Positions 42,501-50,828 of a stretch of 64,000 nt of DNA are shown one piece after another. Positions within the stretch are counted from its first letter, which is position 1. Each line of letters starts with the position of its first letter. Position numbers and translations under genes: made by a program. The stretch is from the NCBI GenBank assembly GCA_922989275.2, contig OV277857.1, forward strand, positions 82,205,321-82,269,320. The letters are read 5' to 3'. This DNA is from Gari tellinella. Taxonomy: Eukaryota; Mollusca; Bivalvia; Cardiida; Psammobiidae. The notes below the pieces were generated by a model that saw only the letters and a program-made list of their open reading frames with translations, had not been told where the DNA came from and did not search any database.

Positions 42501-43330
42501 CGGTGGTGGGATAAAAATTCCACGATTAATTTGGCAGCGAAAGAGTTAACTAGTGCCTGTTGAAAACATTGCACCGATTTGTACAGGTTGTGATGATACC
42601 AATTCAATGATAAACCTCCCCTTTTCAACATTGATAGCCCTAGACGGAACTACTGACTGTAATGAAAAGATTATTTCACAAATACGTTCCTTCTACATAC
42701 AGATAATATTGTAATAAAAGTGTGCGTTTCTTTTTGCACTGAGTGTATGTGTAATTATAATACTAGTAGTGAAATGCGCCTGCCTCTTTGAACAGCTCTC
42801 TTCTGATCTATTTCATTGACATATAAAAGAATGAAAGTTTACACAAAGAAAAAGTACAACTGTCAGGCATGTCCTATAAGAAAACGGTGCAGACCCTTTT
42901 TTTACAGCTCCTTTTGGAGCTATCTGATCTGGGTCTACACTATTTTGTTTAAACAGAGAAACCAATATACGTTGTTAGCAGTACAAGGGTTAAGTCAGTT
43001 TGAGATATCGATGTTCAAATAGAGTTCTCTTTAAAGATGTTTGATAAATCGTTCCTTTAACGATCGGTCGACCAACATAGGATTCTCTGTAAATCTGGCC
43101 TAGATAATTATGTATTTTCTCATCCATAGCCTTGGCGGGCTGCATATAGGGTTATCGTATTCAAATACGGTATCGCTTGTCATCAGATCTGGATATGTAT
43201 ACTGCTTATACATATTAAGGCGTGACATTTACACAATATGCATATTAACTATTTATAATCCAACTTACTTGTACACGTCTTGGCCATCAGACGTTTTGTC
43301 GAAGATTTCTTTCTGTATAGGTTGAGCCAT
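27439..43330 (-). CDS. Aldose 1-epimerase (galactose mutarotase) family protein, paralogue B
   Basis: Eight exons: 43330-43269, 41512-41382, 41168-41008, 40260-40051, 35974-35893, 31456-31306, 29201-29018, then a last exon chosen from three copies (27519-27439 used here). Exon lengths (62, 131, 161, 210, 82, 151, 184, 81) and phases equal those of paralogue A, giving 353 residues. Seen: [13 protein letters not shown] (H110), the histidine of [10 protein letters not shown] (H180), [11 protein letters not shown] (E315), so the catalytic His/His/Glu set of the family is kept. The position of human Asp243 is histidine (AAFHHAY), unlike the cysteine of paralogue A. Exon 4 is almost identical to that of A, while exon 3 differs at about one base in six. 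It lies head to tail with A, about 3.7 kb apart, from tandem duplication. Intron 5 carries a nested zinc-finger ORF and transposons. A divergent GALM-like enzyme; substrate unknown. Confidence 0.88.
27578..27658 (-). CDS. GALM-B terminal exon, middle copy (intact)
   Basis: Same frame and length, PSFPQTVVRPDG to YKFGVAE and TAG (one Ser to Thr change, and GAA instead of GAG for the last Glu). The acceptor is intact, so it could be used as the last exon. Confidence 0.75.
   Translation of the reverse strand, partial: PSFPQTVVRPDGVYKETAWYKFGVAE
27717..27797 (-). pseudogene. GALM-B terminal exon, proximal copy with premature stop
   Basis: First terminal exon reached after exon 7. The acceptor is intact, but the Trp codon of the WYKF motif reads TGA, so translation would stop after YKETA and lose the last eight residues. 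The adjacent Lys codon is also changed to Arg. It is either a decaying exon or a source of a slightly shorter isoform. Confidence 0.8.
28174..28424. mobile_element. T4 MITE with full core beta
   Basis: TA, CAGTGGAGAAAACATTATTC to GAATA-like right arm AACGTTTTCTCCACTG, TA. Core beta at 28239-28303 has apex CGCCGGGAAACCCGGCG. A decayed T3 follows (28440-28680). Confidence 0.85.
28680..28927. mobile_element. Long-TIR MITE (CCCCGAGGTTATAAAA)
   Basis: Left CCAGGCCCCGAGGTTATAAA and GAACTCTGTGCTCAAAAC are mirrored by GTTTTGAGCACAGAGTTC and TTTATAACCTCGGGTCCTGG at the right. Arms are about 50 nt. It lies downstream of exon 7 in GALM-B intron 7. Confidence 0.75.
29273..29730. mobile_element. Fold-back element, ~458 bp
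   Basis: AAAGGACAATGTTCACGAAG at the left is mirrored by CTTCGTGAACCTTGTCCTTT at the right. The inner parts also pair (TATGAAGGCA with TGCCTTCAT; GCATGCGACAC with GTGTCGCAT). Nearly the whole element is one long inverted repeat. ORFs here are chance frames. Confidence 0.8.
29960..30120. repeat. Long hairpin
   Basis: CATGACGGTATGACTACATT pairs with AATGTAGTCATACCGTCATG, then GGGGGTAAATT with AATTTACCCCC, and tip AACGCCCGAAGGGCGTT. The outer parts (GGAATAAACAACA / TGTTGTTTATTCC) pair as well. Confidence 0.85.
31051..31240. mobile_element. T6 MITE, complete
   Basis: TA, CAGTAGACCCTCTCTATTAC to GTAATAGAGAAGTTCTACTG, TA. Alpha-like palindrome with apex GCTCCTACAGGAGC. A second, decayed T6 lies at 31510-31675, just across GALM-B exon 6. 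Confidence 0.8.
33377..33701 (-). CDS. C2H2 zinc-finger exon (nested, possibly transposon-borne)
   Basis: From an AG acceptor (TTAATTATACAG) the frame runs 107 residues to a stop. It reads GRFNNRKTLARHRHVYH, a finger missing its Cys pair, then AVECDTCGAELNTKASLIEH and VEDKH, a complete C-x2-C ... H-x4-H finger. A weak continuation FVCGTHFHVGRRL could start a third. The sequence after about residue 60 looks less conserved and may be read-through. C2H2 fingers usually bind nucleic acid. The exon joins in phase with the candidate exon at 34196-34311, giving about 146 residues. It lies inside a TIR element, so it may be element-encoded or captured. Family assignment beyond C2H2 is not possible. 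Confidence 0.5.
33808..34080. mobile_element. MITE with CCCTGTG ends
   Basis: CCCTGTGAAAAGTGTTCAGG at the left and ATACCTTCCCACAGGG at the right are imperfect inverted ends. The interior repeats TTCATGAACGTTAAA-like and TTCTAGAA-like words. It separates the two zinc-finger exons. Confidence 0.5.
34196..34311 (-). CDS. Candidate first exon of the nested zinc-finger ORF
   Basis: Starts MGEVSLEDPSLLDISLDIEV and ends with a GT donor (TC, GTAAAA). It leaves two bases (TC) that pair with the single leading base of the exon at 33701 to give Ser. Composition is acidic and low in complexity. Support is phase compatibility and position only; the donor is weak, and the joined product lacks the first Cys pair of finger one. 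Confidence 0.35.
34841..35388. mobile_element. Composite: CACTCAGTACAAAAAG element carrying a T2 MITE
   Basis: TA, CACTCAGTACAAAAAGAAAC at the left and AAGAAA-complementary GTTTCTTTTTGCGCTGAGTG, TA at the right. Inside, 34995-35239 is a T2 MITE (TTAACCATTTCCC to ATAATTAA) with a perfect core beta at 35034-35098. The same composite recurs at 42160-42747. Ends and TA flanks suggest Tc1/mariner. Confidence 0.8.
36180..38356. mobile_element. Large fold-back element, ~460-bp inverted arms
   Basis: Left arm 36180-36645 (GGGGTATAAAAACCATTACC, CGGACCGAACCGAACC) and right arm about 37888-38356 (GGTTCGGTTCGGTCCGGG, GTTTTTATACCCCC) are inverted copies with scattered differences. The 1.2-kb spacer has small palindromes (GTAATGCAGAAA near 36946), an AAT microsatellite (37269-37282) and a T3 fragment (37505-37700), but no transposase was recognised. 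It lies in GALM-B intron 4. Confidence 0.8.
38412..38548. repeat. Long hairpin
   Basis: TGTATGTCATTGCATG pairs with CATGCAATGACATAC. The inner stem is GAGGGGAGAAACCAGT / ACTGGTTTCTCCTC around CGAGGCTTGCCG. Confidence 0.8.
38861..40010. repeat. T1, T2 and T1 remnants in GALM-B intron 4
   Basis: T1 at about 38861-39080 with a diverged core alpha. T2 at about 39239-39418 with core beta (39313-39375, apex CGCCGCATTACGCGGCG). A T1 without its palindrome at about 39799-40010. No other feature in between. Confidence 0.6.
40377..40697. mobile_element. TIR element with ATTCGCTTGC / ATTCGATGGC arrays
   Basis: CAGTACTGAACCTTATAAATT at the left is mirrored by AATTTAATAAGGTTCAGTACTG at the right, flanked by TA. 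Just inside each end is a run of alternating AATTCGCTTGC and AATTCGATGGC words (40395-40468 and 40625-40668). It lies in GALM-B intron 3, about 100 bp from exon 4. Confidence 0.75.
41824..42076. mobile_element. T1 MITE, complete
   Basis: TTAACCCATTATCTAATAAA at the left, TAGGGTAATGGGTTAA at the right. Core alpha 41955-42027 with apex GTGCCTTAAGGCAC. Confidence 0.85.
42160..42747. mobile_element. Composite: second copy of the CACTCAGT element carrying a T2 MITE
   Basis: TA, CACTCAGTACAAAAAGAAAC to TTTCTTTTTGCACTGAGTG, TA, with a T2 MITE at 42303-42549 (core beta 42343-42407) in the same place and orientation as in 34841-35388. It lies in GALM-B intron 1. Confidence 0.8.
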
Positions 43331-43766
43331 TTTGTACTTCACTGTGATACTACAAACATGTACACCTCTAGGTGATAACAACAGCCTTGAAAGGTTATCC
43401 ACAAACCTTGGGTATTGGATTTATCTATAGATATGATTTTATCACTTGAATCATGTCATGAGAGAAAGAGTCTGAATGTATGTCAAACAGTGTAGACCCA
43501 GATCACATGCCGCGTTAAAAACGCGGCGTCTGATCTGGTTCTACACTGTTTAAAGTTTCAGAATTTATTTTTTCTCAGCTTATCTTAGTATATACACTCT
43601 GATGCACTCATCAAAAGCAACATAATTTGTCTACCATTGCTGCAATCAGTCATACCTATATCAGACATTGTGCTTGTCACCGCGCCTGCTTATCTTGGTC
43701 TACACTGTTTGCAACAAGTAATTTTCTTGCAACACAGTTAATTTTGATTTTGTTGTGATGTGGTTT
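43331..43766. promoter_or_regulatory. Upstream region of GALM-B, with a core palindrome
   Basis: The first ~30 bases upstream of the ATG are identical to those of GALM-A apart from one base. A palindrome with CAGTGTAGACCCAGATCA and CGCGTTAAAAACGCG lies at about 43484-43555. The promoter itself is not resolved. Confidence 0.35.
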
Positions 43767-44712
43767 TACGAGGGGTGTTCAAATAGTTTTGATACTGGAT
43801 CAATAATTTCAATATAACCAGTGCAAAATGCATGTGTGATATATCATTTTAAAGAGCAATTCTTCGCCAACACGATGATATAATGCACGATAAGATCACA
43901 TAACTCGATGAGTCACAACATGAACCTAAATGACCCCTACTCCAGGACACTGGAACATAACACTTTTCAGACATTACTTTTTGACGTAATAACTTCTTAA
44001 AGAGTACAATTTCCAGATTTTATTTTTAAATATATCAGTTTATGTCTAAATTTTAATGTAAATAAATTTTATTTCTATTGAAAGGGTTAACTGTCTAAAA
44101 TCTCATTTTTTCAAAATCAACATTTCTTATTTTGCTAATGACGAAAGTGGACATGTTTTTCGAACGCTATGAAAATGTTCTAGATCAGTATATCTACATT
44201 TTGATTTCAAAACACGAAACTATTTTTCGATGGCTTCAATTATAGCCTGGTTTAATAATAATAAAAAAGAGTTTGTAGTTTCCCTAACTACTTTTATACA
44301 TAACAGGATATCAATTTTTTATTATATTTTCAGTACGTGTTTAGAATTAGCTCTATTTTTTGGTATTTTGTGTAATAATAACATTTAAAACTTTGTAGTG
44401 TTTGAATAATTGTTTTATTGTATTTGACAGAAAATTTCATAAACATCTTCAAAATAATAAAGCCGTAATAATAATTATAGTACCAAATTGTGTTTAGAAA
44501 ATTAACTGAAATATACACAAAAAAGGCCCAGTGTCCTCGAGTAGGGGTCATTTAGGTTCATGTTGGGGCTGATCGAGTGATGCGATCTTATCGTGCATGA
44601 TATCACCGTGTCGGCAAAGAATGGATCTTTAAAATGATATATCACATGCATTTTGCACTTATAATAATGAAGTTATTGGTCCAGTATCAAAACTTTTTGA
44701 ACTACCCTCGTA
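43767..44712. mobile_element. Mariner-like element with ~190-bp inverted ends, no transposase
   Basis: TA, CGAGGGGTGTTCAAATAGTT at the left is mirrored by AAAACTTTTTGAACTACCCTCG, TA at the right. Homology of the arms extends through AACCTAAATGACCCCTACTC (about 43935) and its mirror near 44535. CGAGGG(T/G)GTTCAA ends are typical of mariner elements. The 570-bp centre is AT-rich with no recognisable coding. Confidence 0.8.
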
Positions 44713-44759
44713 CGGGTGTCAGTTCTACGCTGAGATCGGGACAATTTGTACGAATCAAT

Positions 44760-45340
44760 AATCATGTACTTGTACACTTTTAACTCATTGCATGCTGGGT
44801 GAGTTTTCATAAATGCCCCGCACGACTCAGTCGGGACATATTTATTTTTCCTGTCTGTCTGCTTGCTTGTCTGTCTGTCCAGTGTCCACAACTTTAACGT
44901 TGCATGGTCATAACTTTGGAACTACAATGTACATGTACATGTGATAAGAGACTGCGTGTGTGGCTTGTGTTCTTAACTCAAGAAGCTCTTAGCTCAGTAT
45001 GAGCTGGGTCATTTCCGACAACGGTCATTTAAATGGTAAAACTTAGGTCATGTCCGACAAAGGTCAATGTCATTTGAGGTCAAATTGACTGAATTTAGCC
45101 TTGGCCATAACTTTGGAACTACATGTGACATCATATTTATACTAAACTCAAAAAGTTCTTGAGCTCAGTACACATTGTGACATGTCCGACAAATGTCAAG
45201 GTCGTTTACACCGTGGTGGCGTGGTCACATCAGTGGGCATACTGTTTTACATATACATCGTGTTTCGTCTGCAACAATCGTCGTCTGCTACTGTGCTAAA
45301 AACAGAATGTTCCAATTTTTCTTTCCAAAACAGGGCCACA
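44760..45340. repeat. CTGTCTGTC / AAGGTCA-type dispersed repeat
   Basis: CTGTCTGCTTGCTTGTCTGT is followed by CATAACTTTGGAACTAC (twice) and AAGGTCA words. It is related in style to the TGACCTTGACC array at 54.4-56.0 kb. No gene seen. Confidence 0.5.
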
Positions 45341-45600
45341 GGGCTGCAATTTCTCCGGATTTTTCCTATATCTCGGATCCGGATTTTTTTCTAGTACATG
45401 GTAGCCTAAAGTAGGCTGAAAGTAAAGCAGAATGCGCCTTAAGGCGCATTCTGCTTTACTTCCAGTCTGCTTTAAGCAGCCACGCGTCAATAAAACTAGA
45501 CACAGGCGATTTGGTAAAGGTACGATTCGTAAAATCGCACTTGAAAAATGCATATTTGGAAATCTTAGGATTTTCTATGTCAACTTATGGAAGCCAATGT
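45340..45600. mobile_element. Composite: CAGGGCTGC element carrying a T1 core, copy 1
   Basis: CAGGGCTGCAATTTCTCCGG at the left, AATCTTAGGATTTTCTATGT then ATGGAAGCC at the right. Inside is a T1 piece with core alpha (about 45403-45475, apex GCGCCTTAAGGCGC). The same arrangement recurs at 51215-51480. Confidence 0.65.
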
Positions 45601-45654
45601 GTCAAAGAGTTGGCATATGGATGGGAATTTCCACCAAAAGTCTCTTGATGTAAG

Positions 45655-46530
45655 TGACATTCTTATTCATGTTGATGACATTCTTAATTCGTCATAATGT
45701 ATATTTGCAGATTGTACTTCTTTGTCTGGAAATTCTAATTCTAGTTCTAATTCTATGTCTCTTGATCTTATGCATGCTTCGTCGATGCCACATTAAACGT
45801 GATGCCTGAATAGTATCTAGATCTAATCAGTTTGTCAATCAATTCCAATTGCTGTAGATATAAAGAAGAGAAAACAATATCAGGATTTTAGCAGACGATA
45901 TTTTCATTAGACGACAGTTTTGAATGAGTTCCCTGGCCACGAGCCACACTCAACCTTAGCCACGGGTATACAGGTGTCATTTACTAGCAGTGTATATGTG
46001 AAGAGTACATGTGTCCTGTGCAAACAGTGTAGACCCAGATCAGAGGGTTCATACAATTCCTGTAATGTGCAACAGGTTGTTAAAATCAATCCTAATAGAC
46101 CAAAATTAGAAACTGGAATTGTCCATGTGATGAAAACTAAAGGATTATTTCTTAAAAATTCTATATACTTTAATCATTATATATTTATAAAAGAAAATAA
46201 TAATAACTTATTGTTTGCAAGCGACAATATAAATAGCGCTGAAATGGTAAATCTATCTATTTATCATATGATTTCACGTGAAAGTAATTGGTCAACATCT
46301 CGGAGAGAGACACTTTCAAGAACGGAACAGACGACTCAGAACTTCGATGGAATGGACAATGTTACTTAACGTACAGCATATAATAAAGTGACCCCCTGGG
46401 ACAGACAGGGGCTCCACATATTACAAAGGGGGCCATTACATTACGGCAAGTGACCTAAGGGTGTCAGTTTCCCGTACATTGACCCCTCCCCACCCCCGAA
46501 CCTAATATTATGACAGGGAGTCAATATATT
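45655..46530. other. Intergenic with a T3 fragment
   Basis: A T3-derived piece (about 45930-46130, with GCAAACAGTGTAGACCCAGA). The 149-codon plus frame over it (45920-46369) runs through the MITE and looks fortuitous. Nothing else recognised. Confidence 0.45.
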
Positions 46531-47006
46531 TCTGAGATTCACAACATTTCATTACACCAGCTGCTTTGATAGTCTTAGTATTTGACAGTAGTTTCTGAAC
46601 GCCATTTGTTCCAATATCCAGCGGAGGCACATCCTCTGGCACATGCCCGGTAATGCCACTATTCCACACCGACTACGAATCCCACGAATCCCACGAATTG
46701 ATAAATTCTGTGATTCGTGGGGATTCGTGGAGTTCGGCATTTCTTTCTATCCAATTCGTGGCCCTCTACGAATCGGCTACGAATCGGCTACGAACGAGTT
46801 AAGAATATTCGTGGGATTCGGCTCGAATCTTACGAATACTGTCAAGAATTCAGTACGAATTGCAAGAATCCGCTACGACTACTGCACGAACGCTAAGAAT
46901 CAGTTACGAATTTGCCGAATGCATCTACGAATATGCCGAATGCATCTACGAATCAGCTACGAATGATGTTTGATTCTTGACAGTTCTTGGGATTCTTGAA
47001 GGTATG

Positions 47007-47351
47007 TAGTGTTCCCTCCCTGCAACGGCCGTCCCAACAACGATTCCCTCCTTACAGCAACACTTGCCGTTGTTTTCCAACCAAAAACAAATATGTCCAA
47101 CCTTTCACGCCTGCTATATTGTTTGCTTAAAATTGTTGGCTGCTGTTTTTCTCAAAGTTACATAATAGACATTTGACAGAAAAAAGATAATGGCGTGTGA
47201 CAAACAGCTTGAACCCAGATCAGACGCAGCGTAATTCGACGACGGATCTGGATTCAAACTGTTTGCAAATGTAAGCCCATTTCCCTCCCTATAACGACTC
47301 CCTCCAACAACGCACACATTTTGTCTCCAGTTGTAAAGAGGGAACGCTGTA
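47007..47351. mobile_element. T5 MITE
   Basis: TA, GTGTTCCCTCCCTGCAACGG to AGAGGGAACGCTG, TA. Core beta-like arms GACAAACAGCTTGAACCC and AAACTGTTTGC at about 47199-47267. Confidence 0.75.
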
Positions 47352-47450
47352 CAAAGTTCCCGTTTCAGCTCGGGCATCAGTACAAACATTGACCTTTAAG
47401 ATAGAGCAGCAGTGGTATTTGATTTGGAACTGGCGTATCAACGCTAGCTG

Positions 47451-47549
47451 CATGCTAATAACAAGAAGATATCCCGAAGAAGACGGGGAAGATCCACAAG
47501 GTGCTGGGTTAGACAGTGGCTGACTCCATCTAGAACGCTAGAACATTAG
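47451..47549 (+). pseudogene. PIF/Harbinger transposase (nuclease) N-terminal fragment
   Basis: A 32-codon frame with SRRRRGRS then CWVRQWLTPS, ending at TAG. This matches the Arg-rich stretch followed by WVRPWL typical of HARBI1-like nucleases near their N terminus. It is too short to be functional. It lies between two T5 MITEs inside the element with Harbinger-like ends, which supports the assignment. Confidence 0.5.
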
Positions 47550-47582
47550 CTTAGTGTAAAGATGAAAATACCTTTACCAACA

Positions 47583-47946
47583 TCAGTGTTCACTCTCTAC
47601 AACGGCCCTCCCAACAACGATTCCTCCGTACAACGACCCTTACGGCAGTTCCCCAAACATGACAATTACGTTTAACATTTTTGCTGCTGCAATATCGCCT
47701 GCTAAAAATTATCGTCTGCTGCATGGTTTTCTCAAATTTACATATTGGACATTTTGATAGAAAAAAATGACGAGTGACAAACAGCTTGAATCCAGATCAG
47801 ACGCCGTGTTACTCGGCGTCTGATCTCAATTAAAGCTGTTTGCAAATGTAAACCAAGTCTTAAGTTTCCCTCCCTATAACGACTCCCTCCGAACAAATTG
47901 TGTGTGTGTCCCATTGGGTGTCGTTGTATAGAGAGGGAGCGCTGTA
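47583..47946. mobile_element. T5 MITE with core beta
   Basis: CAGTGTTCACTCTCTACAAC to GTATAGAGAGGGAGCGCTG, TA. Core at 47778-47842 with CGCCGTGTTACTCGGCG. Confidence 0.8.
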
Positions 47947-48419
47947 TGTAAGAATGCCAGGATTATAGGTCAGTCATCCATGCATCACGTGAGACCAAAT
48001 ATATATACCGGAGTGAAGCTGGCATTGACTCTCAGACTCCTGGCTACAGGAGAAAGGTATCAAACTAGTACTCACGAATCCCACGAATGAGTTAAGAATA
48101 CCACGAACGCCAAAAAAGCCGTTTACGAATCCTACGAATCAGCTACGAATCCTACCAATGCACTACGAATTTGTTACGAATTAACTACCCATTGTTCCAT
48201 TCGTGGAGATCTTGGCCAAAACTTTGAACAGCTCAAAACTTTTGCCACGAATCCCAGACCGCTCACGAATTGCAAGAATCGACTACGAATCAGGTAAGAA
48301 CTCCACGAATCTGTTAAGAATCAACTACGAATCCTAGCATTTTCCAATTCGTAGCGATTCGTGGGATTCGTAGTCGGTGTGGAATAGGGGCATTAGTGGC
48401 GGGTGTTGACTATTTTCCT

Positions 48420-50430
48420 CCTTCTTGGTGAATACAGAATGGAGTTGGATAACTAGAATATCCGCCTTTCCTGTTCAGTCTGTGACTTGATGGCCATGTT
48501 CTTTTAGGGGAGCAATGCAAATAATATCTTCATCCTTTGTGAATACAGAATGGAGTTGGTTAACTAGAATCTCCGCTTTTCCTTTGCAGTCTGTGACTCG
48601 ATGTTCTCGTACTCGTAGGGGAGCTAAGCCAATGTTGTCATCATCCTTGGTGAAAATACTGAATACCGAATGGAGCTATGCCAATGTTTTCTTCATCCTT
48701 GGTGAATACAGATTGGAGTTGGTTAACAAGAATATTATTATTTCCTTTGCAGTCTGTGACTAGATGGCCATTTTCATTTAGGGAAACTATGCCAATATTA
48801 TTTTCTTTCGTTGTGAATACAGATTGAAATTGGTTAACTAGGATCTCCATCTTTCCCTTGCAGTCTGTGACAAGATGGCCATGTTCTCTTAGTTAAGCTA
48901 TGCCAATGTTGTTTTCATCCTTGGTGAATACAGAATGATATAGGTTTATTAGGAAACCCGCCTTTATATTGTAGCCTGTGACTATGTGGCCATGTCCTCT
49001 TAGGGGAGCTATATTCTGTCTTCATCCTTGGTGAATACAGATTGAAATTGGTTAACTAGGATCTCTACCTTTCCTTTGCAGTCTGTGACAAGGTGGCAAT
49101 GTTGTCTTAGGGGAGCTATGCCAATGTTGTTTTCATTGGTAAATACAGGTGAATCATTGGTTAATACAGAATGGAGTTGATTAACCCTTTGAACCCTAGT
49201 CCCGCATATAGGCGTCCTTTTTAAACAGTGTACATGTGAATAGTACACTTGTCCTGTGCAAACAGTGAAGACCCAGATTCAGAGGGCTCCGAAAGGAGCC
49301 CTCTGATCAGGGTCTTCACTGTTTGTCATAATGCCAAACATTGACAAAAACAACCCTTAAAAGTCAGAAATGGACTAGACTAAAATGGAAACTGGAATTT
49401 TCCATTTAAAGTTTCAGGGAGGAAAGAGTTAACTAGAATATTAGCCTTTCCATTGCAATCTAGCTGTGACTTGATGGCGTTGTTCTCTTAGGGGAGCTAT
49501 GCGAATGTTGTCTTCATCCTTGGTGAATACAGAATGGAGTTGGTTAACTAGAATATTAGCCTTTCCTTTGCAATCTAGCTGTGACTTGATGACGTTGTTC
49601 TCTTAGGGGAGCTATGCGAATGTTGTCTTCATCCTTGGTGAATACAGAATGGAGTTGGTTAACTAGAATATTAGCCTTTCCTTTGCAATCTAGCTGTGAC
49701 TTGATGACGTTGTTCTCTTAGGGGAGCTATGCGAATGTTGTCTTCATCCTTGGTGAATACAGAATGGAGTTGGTTAACTAGAATATTAGCCTTTCCTTTG
49801 CAATCTAGCTGTGACTTGATGGCGTTGTTCTCTTAGGGGAGCTATGCGAATGTTGTTTTCATACTTGGTGAATATACTGAATACCTATTGGAATTGGCTA
49901 ACTAGTATCTCCGCCTTTCCTTTGCAGTCTTTGACTAGATGGCCATATTCTCTAAGGGGAGCTATGTCAATGTTGTCTTCCTCTGTGCTGAATACAGAAC
50001 AGAATTGGTTAACTAGAATCCCCGCCTTTCATTTGCAGTCTGTGACTTGGTGGCCATGTTCTCTAAGGGGAGCTATGTCAATGTTGTCTTCATACTTTGT
50101 GAATACACTATGGAATTGACTAACTAGAATCCCCGCCTTTCATTTGCAGTCTGTGACGTGATGGCCATGTTCTCTTAGGGGAGCTATGCCAATGTTGACT
50201 TCATCCTTGGTGAATACAGAATGAAACTGGTTAACTAGAATCTCTGTCTTTCATTTGCAGTCTGTGACTTGATGGCCTTGCTCTCTTAGGGGAGCTTTAT
50301 ATATTCTGTCTTCATCCTTGGTGAATACAGATTGGAATTGGTAAACTAGAATCTCCGCCTTTTCTTTGCAGTCTGTGACTCGATGGCTTTGTTCTCTTAG
50401 GGGAGCTATGCCAATGTTGTCTTCTTTCTT
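48420..50430 (-). repeat. Minisatellite of a 111-bp (37-codon) LINE segment, ~16 units
   Basis: Forward units begin GGGGAGCTATGCCAATGTTG and contain GTGAATACAGAATGGAGTTG. On the minus strand each reads DNIGIAPLRE, xGHLVTDCKGK, AEILVNQFQ, SVFTKDE. Most units are about 111 bp. A sub-array at 49440-49840 has 116-bp units sharing a 5-bp insertion (TAGCTGTGAC) and is more homogeneous. The frames 48641-48850 and 49009-49248 (minus) still read about two units each. A T3 MITE interrupts it (49181-49432). Confidence 0.85.
49181..49432. mobile_element. T3 MITE inserted in the minisatellite
   Basis: TTAACCCTTTGAACCCTAGT to CAGGGAGGAAAGAGTTAA, core at 49259-49325. Uninterrupted units read GTTGGTTAACTAGAAT; here GTTGA, TTAA, element, TTAA, CTAGAAT. 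This demonstrates the TTAA target duplication. Confidence 0.9.
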
Positions 50431-50828
50431 TGACCTGATTTAGTTCCAGAACGGCTTGCTGTTGTTTTTCCGTATTCCTTCATTGGTGACTTTGTTTATG
50501 TGTTCTGATTCGGCCTTCCTCTATATTTTCTTTAAGTCTCTCTTTGCCAAGTCTTTGGCGGGTACTGTAAGTACTGTTTCCAGTCGTTTGTCTTTCGTGC
50601 TCATTTGTAGTTATAGACGTGCTTTCCTTCTAGTCAAGTCTAACCTCTTTGCTGATCCACGGTGTGGATTTGTTGTCAGACTTCATCTGAGAGGTATGTT
50701 GGACTGGATTGCAGTTTGGAGCTCTGTTTTATCCGTGCTGGGGATGGAAATTTGAAAGGCTTGTCATTTTCTTTTTCTCGTTATATTTTTCCTATTTACT
50801 GTGTCTGACTTGAAATCCTATATGTGAA

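Larger units (their letters stand above)
46654..48392. mobile_element. PIF/Harbinger-like element inserted in the LINE
   Basis: Left TIR TGCCACTATTCCACACCGAC and right TIR GTCGGTGTGGAATAGGGGCA are inverted, followed inward by ACGAATCCCACGAATC on both sides. Flanks are TAA (46651-46653) and TTA (48393-48395), compatible with a mutated 3-bp TWA duplication. Subterminal arrays of TACGAATC words fill 46671-46975 and 48074-48365. Inside are two T5 MITEs and a short transposase-like frame (47451-47549). Confidence 0.7.
46540..50760 (-). pseudogene. LINE ORF2 segment, broken by insertions and internal tandem expansion
   Basis: Read right to left. 50740-50396 gives pieces of the region between endonuclease and reverse transcriptase (TRRKARL, AKDLAKRDLKKI, NEGIRKNNSKPFW) with a few stops. 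50400-48420 is a tandem array of one ORF segment (DNIGIAPLRE to SVFTKDE). The frame continues as EENSQHPPL at the array end, is cut by a TIR element (46654-48392), and resumes at 46650-46545 with GHVPEDVPPLDIGTNGVQKL then SNTKTIKAAG, the start of the RT domain of a jockey/CR1-like LINE. No further RT was found to the left. Dead element. Confidence 0.75.

Noticed and set aside
45920..46369. 149-codon plus-strand ORF, the second longest in the window by frame length
   Set aside because: It runs through a T3 MITE core (AAACSVDPDQ-like translation of the repeat in other copies) and shows no domain or splice support.
50456..50755. 99-codon plus-strand ORF rich in hydrophobic residues, resembling a membrane protein
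   Set aside because: It is the antisense of the minus-strand LINE segment that reads ARL, AKDLAKRDLKKI and NEGIRKNNSKPFW.
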